Notes: a model not told the origin generated them from the sequence alone. Positions 43,926 to 53,564 are shown, numbered from the stretch's first letter. The stretch: 64,000 nucleotides of DNA from Variimorphobacter saccharofermentans (GCF_014174405.1 NZ_JACEGA010000001.1:2385001-2449000), one strand, 5' to 3'. Numbers and translations: made by a program.

Positions 43926-44039
43926 TCCATTATTTTATCTTAATGAACTCCATTACTTCATTTAATGGACTACATTATTTTATCTTAATGAACTCCATTA
44001 TTTCTTTTAATGGACTCCGTTATTTTATCTTAATGAATT
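43926..44039. repeat. Alternating 23/22-bp tandem repeats forming small hairpins
   Basis: Five units begin at 43926, 43949, 43971, 43994 and 44016: TCCATTATTTTATCTTAATGAAC-like units alternate with TCCATTACTTCATTTAATGGAC-like ones (higher-order period 45 bp). The second type forms a hairpin (TCCATTA/TAATGGA). The array ends inside the last codons of the aldo/keto reductase gene. Confidence 0.75.
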
Positions 44040-45210
44040 TACGTGTAATGTTCACTGCTAATTTATAGAATACCCCTTCCATCTCCTTTTTCACCGTCTT
44101 AAGCTCCTTCCGAATCTCAATTTTCTGCGGACAATGCTTCTCACATTTTCCACATTCGGTACAAAGCGAGGCAAATGCAGGCTTTTTTGAAACGACTCCA
44201 AGGGTTTGCATATATTTAAAACGGCTGTTCTTATCCTTAAGCAGATATTTATTATTATAAGCTGCAAAACACCCCGGAATATTCACTCCGGACGGACAGG
44301 GCATACAATAGCCACATGCAGTACATGGAATCTTAGTACGTTCCTGCATGATGGTTTTCACACGTTCAAACACCTGAAGTTCTTCATCGGATAAAGAATT
44401 GGCCTCAGCATCACTCGCTATACGAATATTCTCTGCCAGCTGTTCCTCATCACTCATACCGGATAGAATTACATTTACCTCAGGGTGATTCCATATCCAG
44501 CGTAATGCCCATTCTGCCGGTGTACGTTTATTATCATATTTACGAAATTCTGCCAGAACCTCGTCAGGCAGGTTCGTTACCAGCTTTCCTCCCCGCAACG
44601 GTTCCATAACAATTACCGGAATTCCCAGTGAATGCGCCAACTGAAGTCCGGACTTCGTTGCCTGCTTATTCTCATCCAGGTAATTATATTGTATCTGGCA
44701 GAAGTCCCAGGGATATGCTTCTATCAACTCAACAAAATCCGCTTTACCACCATGAAAGGAAAAGCCAAGATTCTTTATAATTCCATTTCTTTTCAATTCC
44801 TCCAACCAACTGATCACTCCAATCGAGACCATCCGATCAAAGGTTGTCTTATCAGGCAGCATATGAAGCAGATAATAATCAATATAATCCGTCTGCAGTT
44901 TTCTAAGCTGTGTTCCAAAGATTTTCTTTGCTCCCTCCAGCTTACTTACCATGAAGGGTGGAAGCTTTGTTGCAATCTTAACTTTCTCCCGATATCCGCC
45001 TGACAAAGCTTCTCCCAGTAAGGATTCACTTTTTCCATTATGATAGAAATACGCTGTATCAAAATAATTAACACCCTTATCGATTGAATCCCGTATCATC
45101 GCAATGGATCTCTCTTCATCGATCGATGAACCCTTCATCGGAAAACGCATACATCCAAATCCCAATATCGATAATGAATCTCCGTTTTTCTCATTTCTTC
45201 TGGTTAACAT
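44020..45210 (-). CDS. Aldo/keto reductase with C-terminal 4Fe-4S ferredoxin domain
   Basis: A 396-residue oxidoreductase. The aldo/keto reductase barrel spans 1-295 (NYFDTAYFYHNGKSE with catalytic Tyr, LHMLPDK region, LRGGKLV). A ferredoxin-like part follows with CTACGYCMPCPSG and CTECGKCEKHCPQ. Such proteins occur in anaerobes and link NADPH-type catalysis to electron transfer, but the substrate is not known. The start at 45210 follows GGAGGG. Its 3' end lies inside the 43926-44039 repeat array. Confidence 0.9.
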   Translation of the reverse strand: MLTRRNEKNGDSLSILGFGCMRFPMKGSSIDEERSIAMIRDSIDKGVNYFDTAYFYHNGKSESLLGEALSGGYREKVKIATKLPPFMVSKLEGAKKIFGTQLRKLQTDYIDYYLLHMLPDKTTFDRMVSIGVISWLEELKRNGIIKNLGFSFHGGKADFVELIEAYPWDFCQIQYNYLDENKQATKSGLQLAHSLGIPVIVMEPLRGGKLVTNLPDEVLAEFRKYDNKRTPAEWALRWIWNHPEVNVILSGMSDEEQLAENIRIASDAEANSLSDEELQVFERVKTIMQERTKIPCTACGYCMPCPSGVNIPGCFAAYNNKYLLKDKNSRFKYMQTLGVVSKKPAFASLCTECGKCEKHCPQKIEIRKELKTVKKEMEGVFYKLAVNITRKFIKIK

Positions 45211-45246
45211 AGTCCCCCTCCAGTCTTGTATTACCCGTGAGTTTGA

Positions 45247-46260
45247 TTACAAATCGCGGCATAGCTCCTCCACACTTTCCTTCGTGGTTGCCCACGAAGT
45301 AACCAGTCGGATCACGTTGTGATCTTCATCAATCTCATCCATTACTATAAATTGATATTTCTCTGATAGCTGAGTTATTTTCTCCTTTGACAGAATCGGG
45401 AACAATTGATTGGAACAAGGTGGCATATAGAAGGAATAGCCTTTCGTAATGAGAGTATCCGCTATTTTCTCAGCCCTTTGGTTTGCATATTGTCCTAATT
45501 CATAGAAGAGTCGATCCTGAAATAGTGCTTCAAATTGCATTCCGATCACAAACCCTTTTGCCATCATCGCACCGCGCTGTTTCATCAGATATCGGAAATC
45601 CTCCTTCAGATCCTGATTGCATATTACCAGTGCCTCTCCAAGAAGTGCTCCGTTTTTCGTTCCTCCGATATAAAATACGTCGGTAAGTTCAGCGATATCA
45701 TTTAGTTCCATGTCATTTTCCCTGGAGGTCAGGGCCGAAGCGAGACGTGCACCGTCCATATATAGAAGCAATTCATTCTTTCTACATATATCATGAAGAG
45801 CATTCAACTCAGCTTTCGTATAAACCGTACCCACCTCTGTAGTGTCAGAGATATATACCATCTTAGGTTGAACCATATGCTCATCCGTATGATAATCTAA
45901 TGCCTGCCGGACTGCATCCGGGGTTAGCTTACCGTCCTTCACAGGAATTCCAATCACCTTATGGCCAGTAGCTTCAATCGCTCCTGTTTCATGAACATTG
46001 ATATGACCAGTAGCCGCTGCTATCACACACTGATGCGGACGTAAGAAAGAAGAAATCACCAGGAGATTGGTCTGAGTCCCTCCTGGGATAAAATGTATAT
46101 CTACATCCTTATTCTGAAGATGCTCCTTAATATATTCTCTTGCTTTTTCACTATGAATATCTTCTCCATAGCCTGCATTCTGCTCACAATTTGCTTCCAT
46201 TAACATCTTCATAATTCTTGGATGTGCGCACTCACTGTAGTCGTTCATAAAGCTGATCAT
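45247..46260 (-). CDS. ltaE: Low-specificity L-threonine aldolase-like PLP enzyme
   Basis: A 337-residue fold-type I PLP enzyme of the beta-eliminating lyase/threonine aldolase family. Features: NDYSECAHPRIMKML start, GYGEDIHSEKAREYI, GGTQTNLLVI, LYMDGARLASAL and the lysine block YIGGTKNGALLGEA. It splits threonine or allo-threonine to glycine and acetaldehyde; the actual preference is not deducible. The start at 46260 has an AGGGA site. It is close after ftsX, but a functional link is not expected. Confidence 0.9.
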   Translation of the reverse strand: MISFMNDYSECAHPRIMKMLMEANCEQNAGYGEDIHSEKAREYIKEHLQNKDVDIHFIPGGTQTNLLVISSFLRPHQCVIAAATGHINVHETGAIEATGHKVIGIPVKDGKLTPDAVRQALDYHTDEHMVQPKMVYISDTTEVGTVYTKAELNALHDICRKNELLLYMDGARLASALTSRENDMELNDIAELTDVFYIGGTKNGALLGEALVICNQDLKEDFRYLMKQRGAMMAKGFVIGMQFEALFQDRLFYELGQYANQRAEKIADTLITKGYSFYMPPCSNQLFPILSKEKITQLSEKYQFIVMDEIDEDHNVIRLVTSWATTKESVEELCRDL

Positions 46261-46279
46261 GTTGTAGTTCCCTGCTTTC

Positions 46280-47176
46280 TTAATTGTTGTTTCTTTCTCT
46301 TATGGATAATAATCCGAATAAGCTTCCACTAAGCCCGAGTCCCAGACTAACAGTTGTGATAGTCCAGATCAACGTATCTTTTAATGGACGAATGCCCGGA
46401 AGGGGAAGAAATGGTATCATATCCTTAATCTTATAATATCCTGTATTTAGTATGAATATCAAAGCAAATAACGCACAGCTTCCACCAATCGCCGTCAGCA
46501 AAGTACCCGTTAGAATAAAAGGGAAACCGATAAAGCTATCCGGTGCGCCAAGCAGACGTAGAGTATTGATTTGCTCTCTATTTTGGTAAATTCCCTGACG
46601 AATCATGTGGGATATCATGATGAACGTGGTGATTGCTACTGCCATAATCACCAGCGACCCGATGAGCTTTAGTCCGTCCATAATTCCCTTCAACTGTTCC
46701 AATACCGCTCGATTATCTCGGACATACTCTATTCCCTCCAGGCTCTTTACATCAATAATTACCTGATCCATCCGTTCCAGATCGATTCGTACCTCCAGAA
46801 ACGCCTCAAAGGGATTCTCCTCGAACAAGGTTAGAATTTCGGCTTCCTCACCCAGCATTTCTTCCATCTGAGTCCGTGCTTTTGTTTCATCTATGTAGTG
46901 AGCATCCTTAACTCCTTCCATACCCTTAACCGTTTTTATCAATTCGTCCACCTTGGTGATATCCATACTATCATCAAAGTATACACTAATTTCCGCCTCA
47001 TCCTGAAGCAATGATATTATTTTATCTCCCATTGCCCAGCCGGTCAAAACCAATCCAAACAGAAATAAGATTAGTCCGGTTCCGATTACGGAGATCAGGT
47101 TGGAAAACCAGTTAAATCGGATTGTCCTTTTGGCTTCCGATAAAAAATAGCCAAAATTATAGATCAGTATTTTCAT
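46280..47176 (-). CDS. ftsX: Cell division protein FtsX
   Basis: A 298-residue FtsX with four membrane segments: one near residues 25-45 (LISVIGTGLILFLFGLVLTG), then an extracellular loop (about 50-170), then three segments (LIGSLVIMAVAITTFIM, LLTAIGGSCALFALIFIL, the last near the C terminus). With FtsE it forms an ABC-type complex that activates cell-wall hydrolases. The start overlaps ftsE by 20 nt, so translation is coupled. The extracellular loop is the contact site for a coiled-coil partner in this family, and such a protein is encoded upstream. Confidence 0.95.
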   Translation of the reverse strand: MKILIYNFGYFLSEAKRTIRFNWFSNLISVIGTGLILFLFGLVLTGWAMGDKIISLLQDEAEISVYFDDSMDITKVDELIKTVKGMEGVKDAHYIDETKARTQMEEMLGEEAEILTLFEENPFEAFLEVRIDLERMDQVIIDVKSLEGIEYVRDNRAVLEQLKGIMDGLKLIGSLVIMAVAITTFIMISHMIRQGIYQNREQINTLRLLGAPDSFIGFPFILTGTLLTAIGGSCALFALIFILNTGYYKIKDMIPFLPLPGIRPLKDTLIWTITTVSLGLGLSGSLFGLLSIRERNNN

Positions 47177-47849
47177 TTTGCTCTCCCCTTTGCTCCACCG
47201 TAATGTTTCCGTTATTCACCCGTATATAGGTTGCCTCCGCTTGTCCTTCTATCAAATGTGTAGCATGTGAGGTAATGATTACTGTTGTATCCTTATCTCG
47301 AAAGGAGGTAAGCAACTCCAGTATCTTCAAAGCATTGGCATGATCCAGATTACCGGTTGGTTCGTCTGCAATAATCAGTCTTGGCTTTCTTGCAACTGCA
47401 CGCGCAATTGCCACTCTTTGAATCTCACCCCAGGATAAATGCTCCACCTTTGCTTTGATTTTGTGCTCCAGTCCAACACGAATCAAGGCATTTGTAGCAC
47501 TCTCCCTCATTTTCTTCGGTGAAACACCTAGAAATCGCATTCCCATCATTACATTCTCTATGGCACTTCTTCCATCAATGAGCTTGAATTCCTGAAAGAC
47601 CGGACCATAGGCTTTACGAAGCCTTCGAATCCTTCTTGCATTTCCTTTTCGGATGTTCACTCCGAAGACCTCCAGGGTACCACTTGTAGGTGTTTCCACA
47701 CCCATCAGTAGCTTTAGCAAGCTGGTCTTCCCTGATCCACTGGGACCTGTAATATACACCAGTTCTCCAGGTTTGATTTGCAAATTCACATCGTTCAGTG
47801 CTTTCGTTCCATCTCGATATGCTAAGGATACTCCATTTAACTGTATCAT
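47157..47849 (-). CDS. ftsE: Cell division ATP-binding protein FtsE
   Basis: A 230-residue ABC ATPase. Walker A GPSGSGKTS, Q-loop VFQEFKLIDGR, signature LSWGEIQRVAIARAV (a slightly changed LSGGE), Walker B LIIADEPTGNLD and the H-loop SHATHLIEG. The signature serine-tryptophan-glycine variation is unusual. The start at 47849 (MIQLNG) follows GAGGAG. It lies between the coiled-coil gene and ftsX, all on the minus strand in the order coiled-coil protein, ftsE, ftsX. Confidence 0.95.
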   Translation of the reverse strand: MIQLNGVSLAYRDGTKALNDVNLQIKPGELVYITGPSGSGKTSLLKLLMGVETPTSGTLEVFGVNIRKGNARRIRRLRKAYGPVFQEFKLIDGRSAIENVMMGMRFLGVSPKKMRESATNALIRVGLEHKIKAKVEHLSWGEIQRVAIARAVARKPRLIIADEPTGNLDHANALKILELLTSFRDKDTTVIITSHATHLIEGQAEATYIRVNNGNITVEQRGEQNENTDL

Positions 47850-47915
47850 CTTTCTCCTCATTTCTGCGCCGTTATCGCCATAACTTTTACCAATATCATA
47901 CTCAATGACACTCTA

Positions 47916-49043
47916 TTACCATTGAATTTCTAACGAGAAATTCAATTGTCCCATGGTACTTTCCACATCTGTTACTGTGAAGTCAAAGTTCATATCCTCT
48001 GCAATTTCATGAAAATCAAGTATCAGAGGACCCTTTTGGAAAAGCTCCTGAATGGATGACTCCTCCAAAGGGAAATCATAAAACAAAGCCTCTTCCACCT
48101 CATACCTCACGGAGCTTTCTCCCTCCAAGATAAAATCACCTACTAGGACCAGATGATTTTCCGGAACCTCAATGATAACCTGATTTTCCTCGAAACGAAC
48201 CTTGGTATGGGAAAGCAATGCTTCCTTCTGTAGAAGCTCATTGAATCGATCTTCCTTAATTGAACCTGTCATTTCCTGAAATCCGAGACTGATGTTAAGA
48301 TCCTCCATTGTAAAATACCCTTCGCTGATAATCCTCGTTATCTCATCCACAATATCAGCAAATAGCTTTTTACTGTTGTCCCACATCTCCTCCAGGTTAC
48401 CAAGCTGCTCTTCATAATATTCCCTCTGCTCATTTAACGATTGCAGATACTTTTCTTGTTTCTGAAGAACCAGTTGATGACTTTTTAAATTCTCCTTCAG
48501 TTCATCGTTCTTGGCCTCTAACTCCAGGACTTTATCATCAAGAGACTTCTTTTCTTCCAGAAGAATTCGTTTGCTTTCCTCTAAGGAATTCAGAAGCTCA
48601 TTCACATTTTTTGATATGTCCTTTATGACATTAATACTTTTTAGAAATTCCGTTAAACTATCCGCACTCAATAGGATTTCCAGATAAGTTGCCGGACCAC
48701 CTCTTTGGTAGTATACTAATACCTTCTTCAATGTATCGAGTTCCAGATCATATGCTCTTTGCTTCTCATTAATCTCTTCCTCTAAGGTATCAATTTGATG
48801 CTGAAGATCAGCAATATCTTTATTAATCTTTTTCTTCTCCCTCTCAATCATATCTATTTTCTGGGACAGACGAAATAAATCCTCCAAGACAGTCTTCTGC
48901 TCCTCGGTGATTCCGGATAATGTTTCCTCCATGTCTTCAATCAGCTTCACATCACCGAATACCTGTGCTGGTATAATAGACACTATGAGGAGTATGAAAG
49001 TAAATAGATATATTTTCTTTATTGGTAATATTCTTCTCTTCAT
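47916..49043 (-). CDS. Secreted coiled-coil protein associated with FtsEX
   Basis: A 375-residue protein with a signal peptide (IYLFTFILLIVSIIPAQVFG) and a long coiled coil over about residues 35-235 with a short break at YYQRGGPATYLEILLSADSL, the pattern of PcsB/EnvC-type FtsX partners. The C-terminal 130 residues are beta-rich (VRFEENQVIIEVPENHLVLV) and contain no CHAP, NlpC/P60 or LytM residues. It lies directly upstream of ftsE. Therefore it is probably an activator or scaffold and not itself a hydrolase. The start at 49043 follows GGGAGA. Confidence 0.75.
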   Translation of the reverse strand: MKRRILPIKKIYLFTFILLIVSIIPAQVFGDVKLIEDMEETLSGITEEQKTVLEDLFRLSQKIDMIEREKKKINKDIADLQHQIDTLEEEINEKQRAYDLELDTLKKVLVYYQRGGPATYLEILLSADSLTEFLKSINVIKDISKNVNELLNSLEESKRILLEEKKSLDDKVLELEAKNDELKENLKSHQLVLQKQEKYLQSLNEQREYYEEQLGNLEEMWDNSKKLFADIVDEITRIISEGYFTMEDLNISLGFQEMTGSIKEDRFNELLQKEALLSHTKVRFEENQVIIEVPENHLVLVGDFILEGESSVRYEVEEALFYDFPLEESSIQELFQKGPLILDFHEIAEDMNFDFTVTDVESTMGQLNFSLEIQW

Positions 49044-49209
49044 AACCCGTTATCTCCCATACGACAATAATCCCCAGGAATAAATTGCATGGCTCCGTTA
49101 TTACTGACTCTTATGTATGTAATTATATCATTATCTTCCATAACTTACTATCAATTTATTCGTTTCTCATTTCCTGCTATTTGCAAAAGGGGTTGATTAA
49201 TAGCCCATC

Positions 49210-51690
49210 TTAAATAAAGAGATTTACATTAGAATCTTCTGCTTCTCCCAGATAATAGCCAACTCCTCCGATTTTTACACCGTCGATTAATTCTTCCTTC
49301 TTAAGTCCCATGACATCCATTGACATCTGACATGCTACAATCTCAATTCCATTATCTATAGCCGACTGAATCAATTCTTCCAGAGATGAGATATTCTTAT
49401 CCTTCATCACCTTACGGATCATTCGTCCACCCATCCCCATCATATTCATTTTAGACAGTTTAAGTTTCTTACTGCCTCTTGGCATCATTTTACCAAACAT
49501 CGTATCCAGAATGCCCTTTTTCACCTTTATCTTTTCCGGCCTTCTAAGAATATTCAATCCCCAGAAAGTAAAGAACATAGTTACCTTTTTCCCCATAGAA
49601 GCTGCTCCATTGGCAATAATGAAGGAGGCAATCGCCTTATCCAGATCTCCGCTGAATACAACCAGAGTCTTATTATCTCTAAGCTCATCATCTGTTGAAC
49701 ACTGACTAACGATACCCTGTAGGGTATTCTTTTTGATTAGTGCAGTGATGCTCTTCTCCGCCCTTCTCAGATCTAACAGTTCATTCCTGGTTCTCTTACA
49801 CCAAGCCTTAATATCCTCATAAAATCCAGGATCGGTTGCGACCACCTTAAGCACCTGACCCTCCTGTAATTCAGAGAGCTTTGCTTTCACCTGCATCAAT
49901 GGTCCAGGACAGCATAAGCCGCAAGCATCCAGCTCCTTATCAAATACAAAATCCGGTTTAATTTCTTTATCTACCCTCTGCGTATCCGCTTCCACGACAA
50001 AGTTTCTCACAGGCATACCGCAGTCCATGATACTTTTTTCCTGAGGTTGCAATTGAAGAGTAGTGGCTGTTTTATACCCACCGGTCACATTATATACACG
50101 ATAGCCATTCTGGGACAGAATGCGATCTGCAATATACCCTCGTAAACCAACCTGACAATACTCAACGATTGTTTTACCCTGTTCCAGCTCTGACAAGCGT
50201 TCTCTTAGTTCATCAACAGGGATATTAATAGCTCCTTCCATATGACCATTCTGATATTCCAGCTCGCTCCTAACATCTACCAGCACATAATCCTCTTTCT
50301 TCATGGCAGTTACTTCATCCCAGCTCGTAATATGGCTTCTGCCTTCTAATACATTCTGTGCCACATATCCTGCCATATTAACCGGATCCTTTGCTGATGA
50401 AAATGGAGGTGCATAGGATAATTCTAGTTCTGTCAGATCTTCGACTGTACCTCCTAATCGTATCACAGTTGCAATAACATCGATTCTCTTATCAACTCCA
50501 TCATATCCTACTCCCTGTGCTCCGAGAATTCTTCCATCCTCATGGAAAATAAGCTTCAATGTGATCGGAACTGCACCCGGATAATAGGAGGCGTGTGAAA
50601 CCGGGTGAATTGTAATTGTTTTATATGGGATTCCAGCCTTAAGAAGGGTTCGTTCATTGGCTCCTGTACTTGCTGCAGTCAAACCAAACACTTTTAGGAT
50701 GGAGGTTCCTTGTGTTCCTTTATAACTACTATTTCTTCCGGCAATGTTATCCGCAGCAATTCTTCCCTGCTTATTTGCCGGACCTGCTAATGGAATTGCT
50801 GTCTTAAGCTTTGTTACATAATCCGTCACTTCAACGGCATCACCTACCGCATAGACACCCTCCTTATTGGTCTGCATCCTTTCGTTTACAATGATGTGTC
50901 CTCTAGCTCCAACTTCAATCCCACTTTCCTTTAAGAATGTGGTATCCGGTAGCACACCAATTGCAAGAATGACGATATCCGCTCTCAGCTTAGTATCACT
51001 ATTAAGCGTAATTTCGATCTGATCTCCGGTTTCTGAGAAGGCTTTTACACCATCTCCGAGAATTAGACGAACACCGTTATCCATTAATTCCTTCTCCGGG
51101 ATTACTGCCATATCCGAATCAAAGGGTGCCAGAATATGAGGAGCAGCCTCTACCAATGTTACATTCAAACCTCTTTCCCTTAAGTTCTCAACCATCTCCA
51201 CTCCGATAAAGCCGCCACCAATGACAACTGCATTTTTCACATCTTTCTGATCCACATACGATTTGATACGGTCCGTATCCGGTATATTTCGTAAAGTAAG
51301 GATTTTGCTGCTTTCAATTCCTGGAATATTCGGTTTTATTGCCTTTGCACCCGGAGAAAGTACAAGGTAATCATAGCTTTCCTCATATATTCCTCTCAAC
51401 TTACTATTTACTCTTACCACTTTCTTATCCGTATCGATATGAATTACTTCGCTATGAATTCTGACATCGATATGAAATCTGGCTTTCATAGCCTCTGGAG
51501 TCTGTACAAATAACCTGTCCCTCTCTTTGATCCGCTCCCCAATATAATAGGGAAGACCGCAGTTAGCAAAGGAAATGAATTCATCTCTTTCGAACATAAT
51601 AATTTCTGCTTTTTCATCCAATCTACGTAAACGGGCTGCAGTGGACGCTCCGCCGGCAACACCGCCTATGATTATAATCTTCTTGCTCAT
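49210..51690 (-). CDS. CoA-disulfide reductase-type flavoprotein fused to rhodanese, TusA and DsrE-like domains
   Basis: An 826-residue four-part protein. Residues 1-450: pyridine nucleotide-disulfide oxidoreductase with GGVAGGASTAARLRRLDEKA and the active cysteine in FANCGLPYYIGER. About 465-550: rhodanese domain with the cysteine loop VEYCQVGLRGY. About 590-660: TusA-like with LDACGLCCPGPLMQVKAKL. About 690-826: DsrE-like with VVFSGDLDKAIASFIIANGA. The start at 51690 follows AGGAGG. Known homologs reduce CoA disulfide or persulfides and move sulfane sulfur between cysteines. The next upstream gene is an ArsR regulator, so a sulfur-stress response is likely. Confidence 0.9.
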   Translation of the reverse strand: MSKKIIIIGGVAGGASTAARLRRLDEKAEIIMFERDEFISFANCGLPYYIGERIKERDRLFVQTPEAMKARFHIDVRIHSEVIHIDTDKKVVRVNSKLRGIYEESYDYLVLSPGAKAIKPNIPGIESSKILTLRNIPDTDRIKSYVDQKDVKNAVVIGGGFIGVEMVENLRERGLNVTLVEAAPHILAPFDSDMAVIPEKELMDNGVRLILGDGVKAFSETGDQIEITLNSDTKLRADIVILAIGVLPDTTFLKESGIEVGARGHIIVNERMQTNKEGVYAVGDAVEVTDYVTKLKTAIPLAGPANKQGRIAADNIAGRNSSYKGTQGTSILKVFGLTAASTGANERTLLKAGIPYKTITIHPVSHASYYPGAVPITLKLIFHEDGRILGAQGVGYDGVDKRIDVIATVIRLGGTVEDLTELELSYAPPFSSAKDPVNMAGYVAQNVLEGRSHITSWDEVTAMKKEDYVLVDVRSELEYQNGHMEGAINIPVDELRERLSELEQGKTIVEYCQVGLRGYIADRILSQNGYRVYNVTGGYKTATTLQLQPQEKSIMDCGMPVRNFVVEADTQRVDKEIKPDFVFDKELDACGLCCPGPLMQVKAKLSELQEGQVLKVVATDPGFYEDIKAWCKRTRNELLDLRRAEKSITALIKKNTLQGIVSQCSTDDELRDNKTLVVFSGDLDKAIASFIIANGAASMGKKVTMFFTFWGLNILRRPEKIKVKKGILDTMFGKMMPRGSKKLKLSKMNMMGMGGRMIRKVMKDKNISSLEELIQSAIDNGIEIVACQMSMDVMGLKKEELIDGVKIGGVGYYLGEAEDSNVNLFI

Positions 51691-51750
51691 AAGTTCCTCC
51701 TTTGAAAATATACAATCTCTATTTATTAACAAACCAATTGACAACAATAA

Positions 51751-52029
51751 TTATTGAAATAATGCCTTCATAAGGGAAATCACTTTTTCATTCGTAATAG
51801 AATAATAGATTTCCAGTCCACTTCTTCTTCCTTCGACAATACCAGCTGCTTTTAGCTTCTGTAAATGCTGTGAAACGGTGGATTGTGGAGCTCCAAGACA
51901 GGATTGCATATAAGTAACATTGCATTCTCCATTCTCTATCAATCCATTCACAATACACAGCCTTACCGGATGCGCTAGCACCTTCAGTATTTCTGCTGTT
52001 TCAGCATATCGTTCTGCCCTTTGATCCAT
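51751..52029 (-). CDS. ArsR-family transcriptional regulator
   Basis: A 92-residue winged-helix protein: LKVLAHPVRLCIVNGLIENG, then CLGAPQSTVSQHLQKLKAAG and RRSGLEIYYSITNEKV. Three cysteines (RLCIV, GECNV, QSCLG) are present, and their spacing could allow a thiol or persulfide switch as in some ArsR proteins, an inference. The start at 52029 follows AAAGGAG. It is 60 nt before the CoA-disulfide reductase gene and likely represses both. A palindrome in its promoter region is the probable operator. Confidence 0.85.
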   Translation of the reverse strand: MDQRAERYAETAEILKVLAHPVRLCIVNGLIENGECNVTYMQSCLGAPQSTVSQHLQKLKAAGIVEGRRSGLEIYYSITNEKVISLMKALFQ

Positions 52030-52073
52030 ATCATCACTCCTTTTTTCATGTATCATTTAATAATTATATTATT

Positions 52074-52101
52074 ATATTCATATATTACGATATATCAATA
52101 T
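52074..52101. promoter_or_regulatory. Putative ArsR operator
   Basis: ATATTCATATAT, a 4-nt TACG centre and ATATATCAATAT make a 12+4+12 inverted repeat with one mismatch, 45 nt upstream of the ArsR start. ArsR proteins bind AT-rich palindromes of this size. Confidence 0.55.
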
Positions 52102-52198
52102 AGATGTCAATTCACCGACCAGACTGTAGTGTGACTATGTCACCGTCTGAACAGCAATTACTGCATAACAAAATATGTAAATTATTAATTTAGTTTAG

Positions 52199-52227
52199 TT
52201 GAAATAAAAATAATCAAATGATATAAT
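52199..52227 (+). promoter_or_regulatory. Promoter of the REC-histidine kinase gene
   Basis: TTGAAA (52199-52204), a 17-nt spacer and TATAAT (52222-52227) lie 48 nt before the start at 52275. Confidence 0.7.
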
Positions 52228-52274
52228 TGAAGAAATAGGACAAGTAATTGGCAATGGATGGAATGGAGGATAAT

Positions 52275-53564
52275 ATGAAGGTATTGGTCGTCGATGATAG
52301 TCATCTCAACCTAGCTGTTGCCAAACGATATCTTGAGGAAATACCTGATATAGCAAATATCTATCTATGCGATGATCCCAGGCAGGTTCTCACCATACTG
52401 GATGAATATTCTATTGACATTCTGATTTCTGATATCATGATGCCGGTTATCAACGGATTTGAATTGCTTGAGAAACTTCGGGCAGATGAAAAATACGATG
52501 ATATGCCAATCATCATGCTAACGTACTTAGACGATCTTGAAAGCTATAAGAAGTGTTTTGAATTAGGAGCATTTGATTACATTAATAAACCGATTAATGA
52601 GATTGAGTTTACTGCCCGACTAAAGGTAGCTATCCAGGCAAAATACAGTTCCAATAATCTGAAGTCATTACTGGAAGTAACCCGTAAGCAAAATGAAGAT
52701 CTTAAGGTAATGAATGCAGAATTGACAGAAGCTAAGTTTAGTCTTGTACAGTCTGAAAAAATGGCTGCTATTGGCCAATTAGCGGCCGGAATAGCTCACG
52801 AAATAAATAATCCCATGGCATTCGTAAGTAGTAATTTTGAAATACTAAAGAACTATTTTCACCGGTTTAGTAGTTACATTGATTTTCTGAATGATCAGCT
52901 TCAAGCGACGGAACAACACACAGATACGGATTGTGACAGTATTCGAAAACGAATTCTCAATCAACGACAAACGATGAAGGTTGACCAGCTTCTAGAGGAG
53001 TCCGCAGAGATTTTTCGCGATTTGGAAAGCGGTATTAACCGCGTAACCGACATTGTTCAGTCCCTGCGAGTTTTTGCCAGATCTTCAAAGGATAGTGAGA
53101 AAGCGCATACCTCACTGCTGGATCTAGTAAAGCAGACCGTACTGATTACACAGAATGAAGTGAAATATGTAGCTAATATTATGATCGATGTGCCAAGCGA
53201 TCTGATTATATATTGTAACCCTGTTCAGCTTGGACAGGTATTTGTAAATATGGTTGTCAATGCCTCTCAGGCGATTCGAGATCAAAAACGGAATGACCTG
53301 GGTACAATTACAATAACTGCAAGTAAGGTGGATCAGGAGGTATTCATCCGTATTAAGGATGATGGTCCAGGTATCCCATCTGAACATCTCCTGCGAATAT
53401 TTGAGCCTTTTTTTACTACAAAGGAAATCGGAAAAGGAACCGGTCTTGGCCTCAGTATATCCTATGATATTATAGTAAATAAGCATCACGGCACGATTGA
53501 TGTTGAAAGCGAAGTGAATAAAGGAACCACATTCTTCATAAAATTACCGATAATAACTCCATAA
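52275..53564 (+). CDS. Hybrid receiver-histidine kinase
   Basis: A 429-residue cytoplasmic signalling protein. Receiver domain 1-120 (VLVVDDSHLNLAVAKRYLEE, phospho-acceptor Asp in DILISDIMMP), a coiled coil to about 165, dimerisation helix with AAIGQLAAGIAHEINNP (phospho-acceptor His) and the ATPase domain with VVNASQAI, DDGPGIP, GTGLGLSI. No membrane part. The receiver-first, kinase-last arrangement is typical of kinases controlled by an upstream phosphorelay. The start at 52275 follows GGAGG. The next gene, 135 nt on, encodes a REC-HDOD protein, its likely partner. Confidence 0.9.
   Translation: MKVLVVDDSHLNLAVAKRYLEEIPDIANIYLCDDPRQVLTILDEYSIDILISDIMMPVINGFELLEKLRADEKYDDMPIIMLTYLDDLESYKKCFELGAFDYINKPINEIEFTARLKVAIQAKYSSNNLKSLLEVTRKQNEDLKVMNAELTEAKFSLVQSEKMAAIGQLAAGIAHEINNPMAFVSSNFEILKNYFHRFSSYIDFLNDQLQATEQHTDTDCDSIRKRILNQRQTMKVDQLLEESAEIFRDLESGINRVTDIVQSLRVFARSSKDSEKAHTSLLDLVKQTVLITQNEVKYVANIMIDVPSDLIIYCNPVQLGQVFVNMVVNASQAIRDQKRNDLGTITITASKVDQEVFIRIKDDGPGIPSEHLLRIFEPFFTTKEIGKGTGLGLSISYDIIVNKHHGTIDVESEVNKGTTFFIKLPIITP

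Noticed and set aside
43814..44068. 84-codon plus-strand frame over the hairpin repeat array
   Set aside because: Repetitive DNA translated in frame gives a low-complexity protein; no ribosome site.
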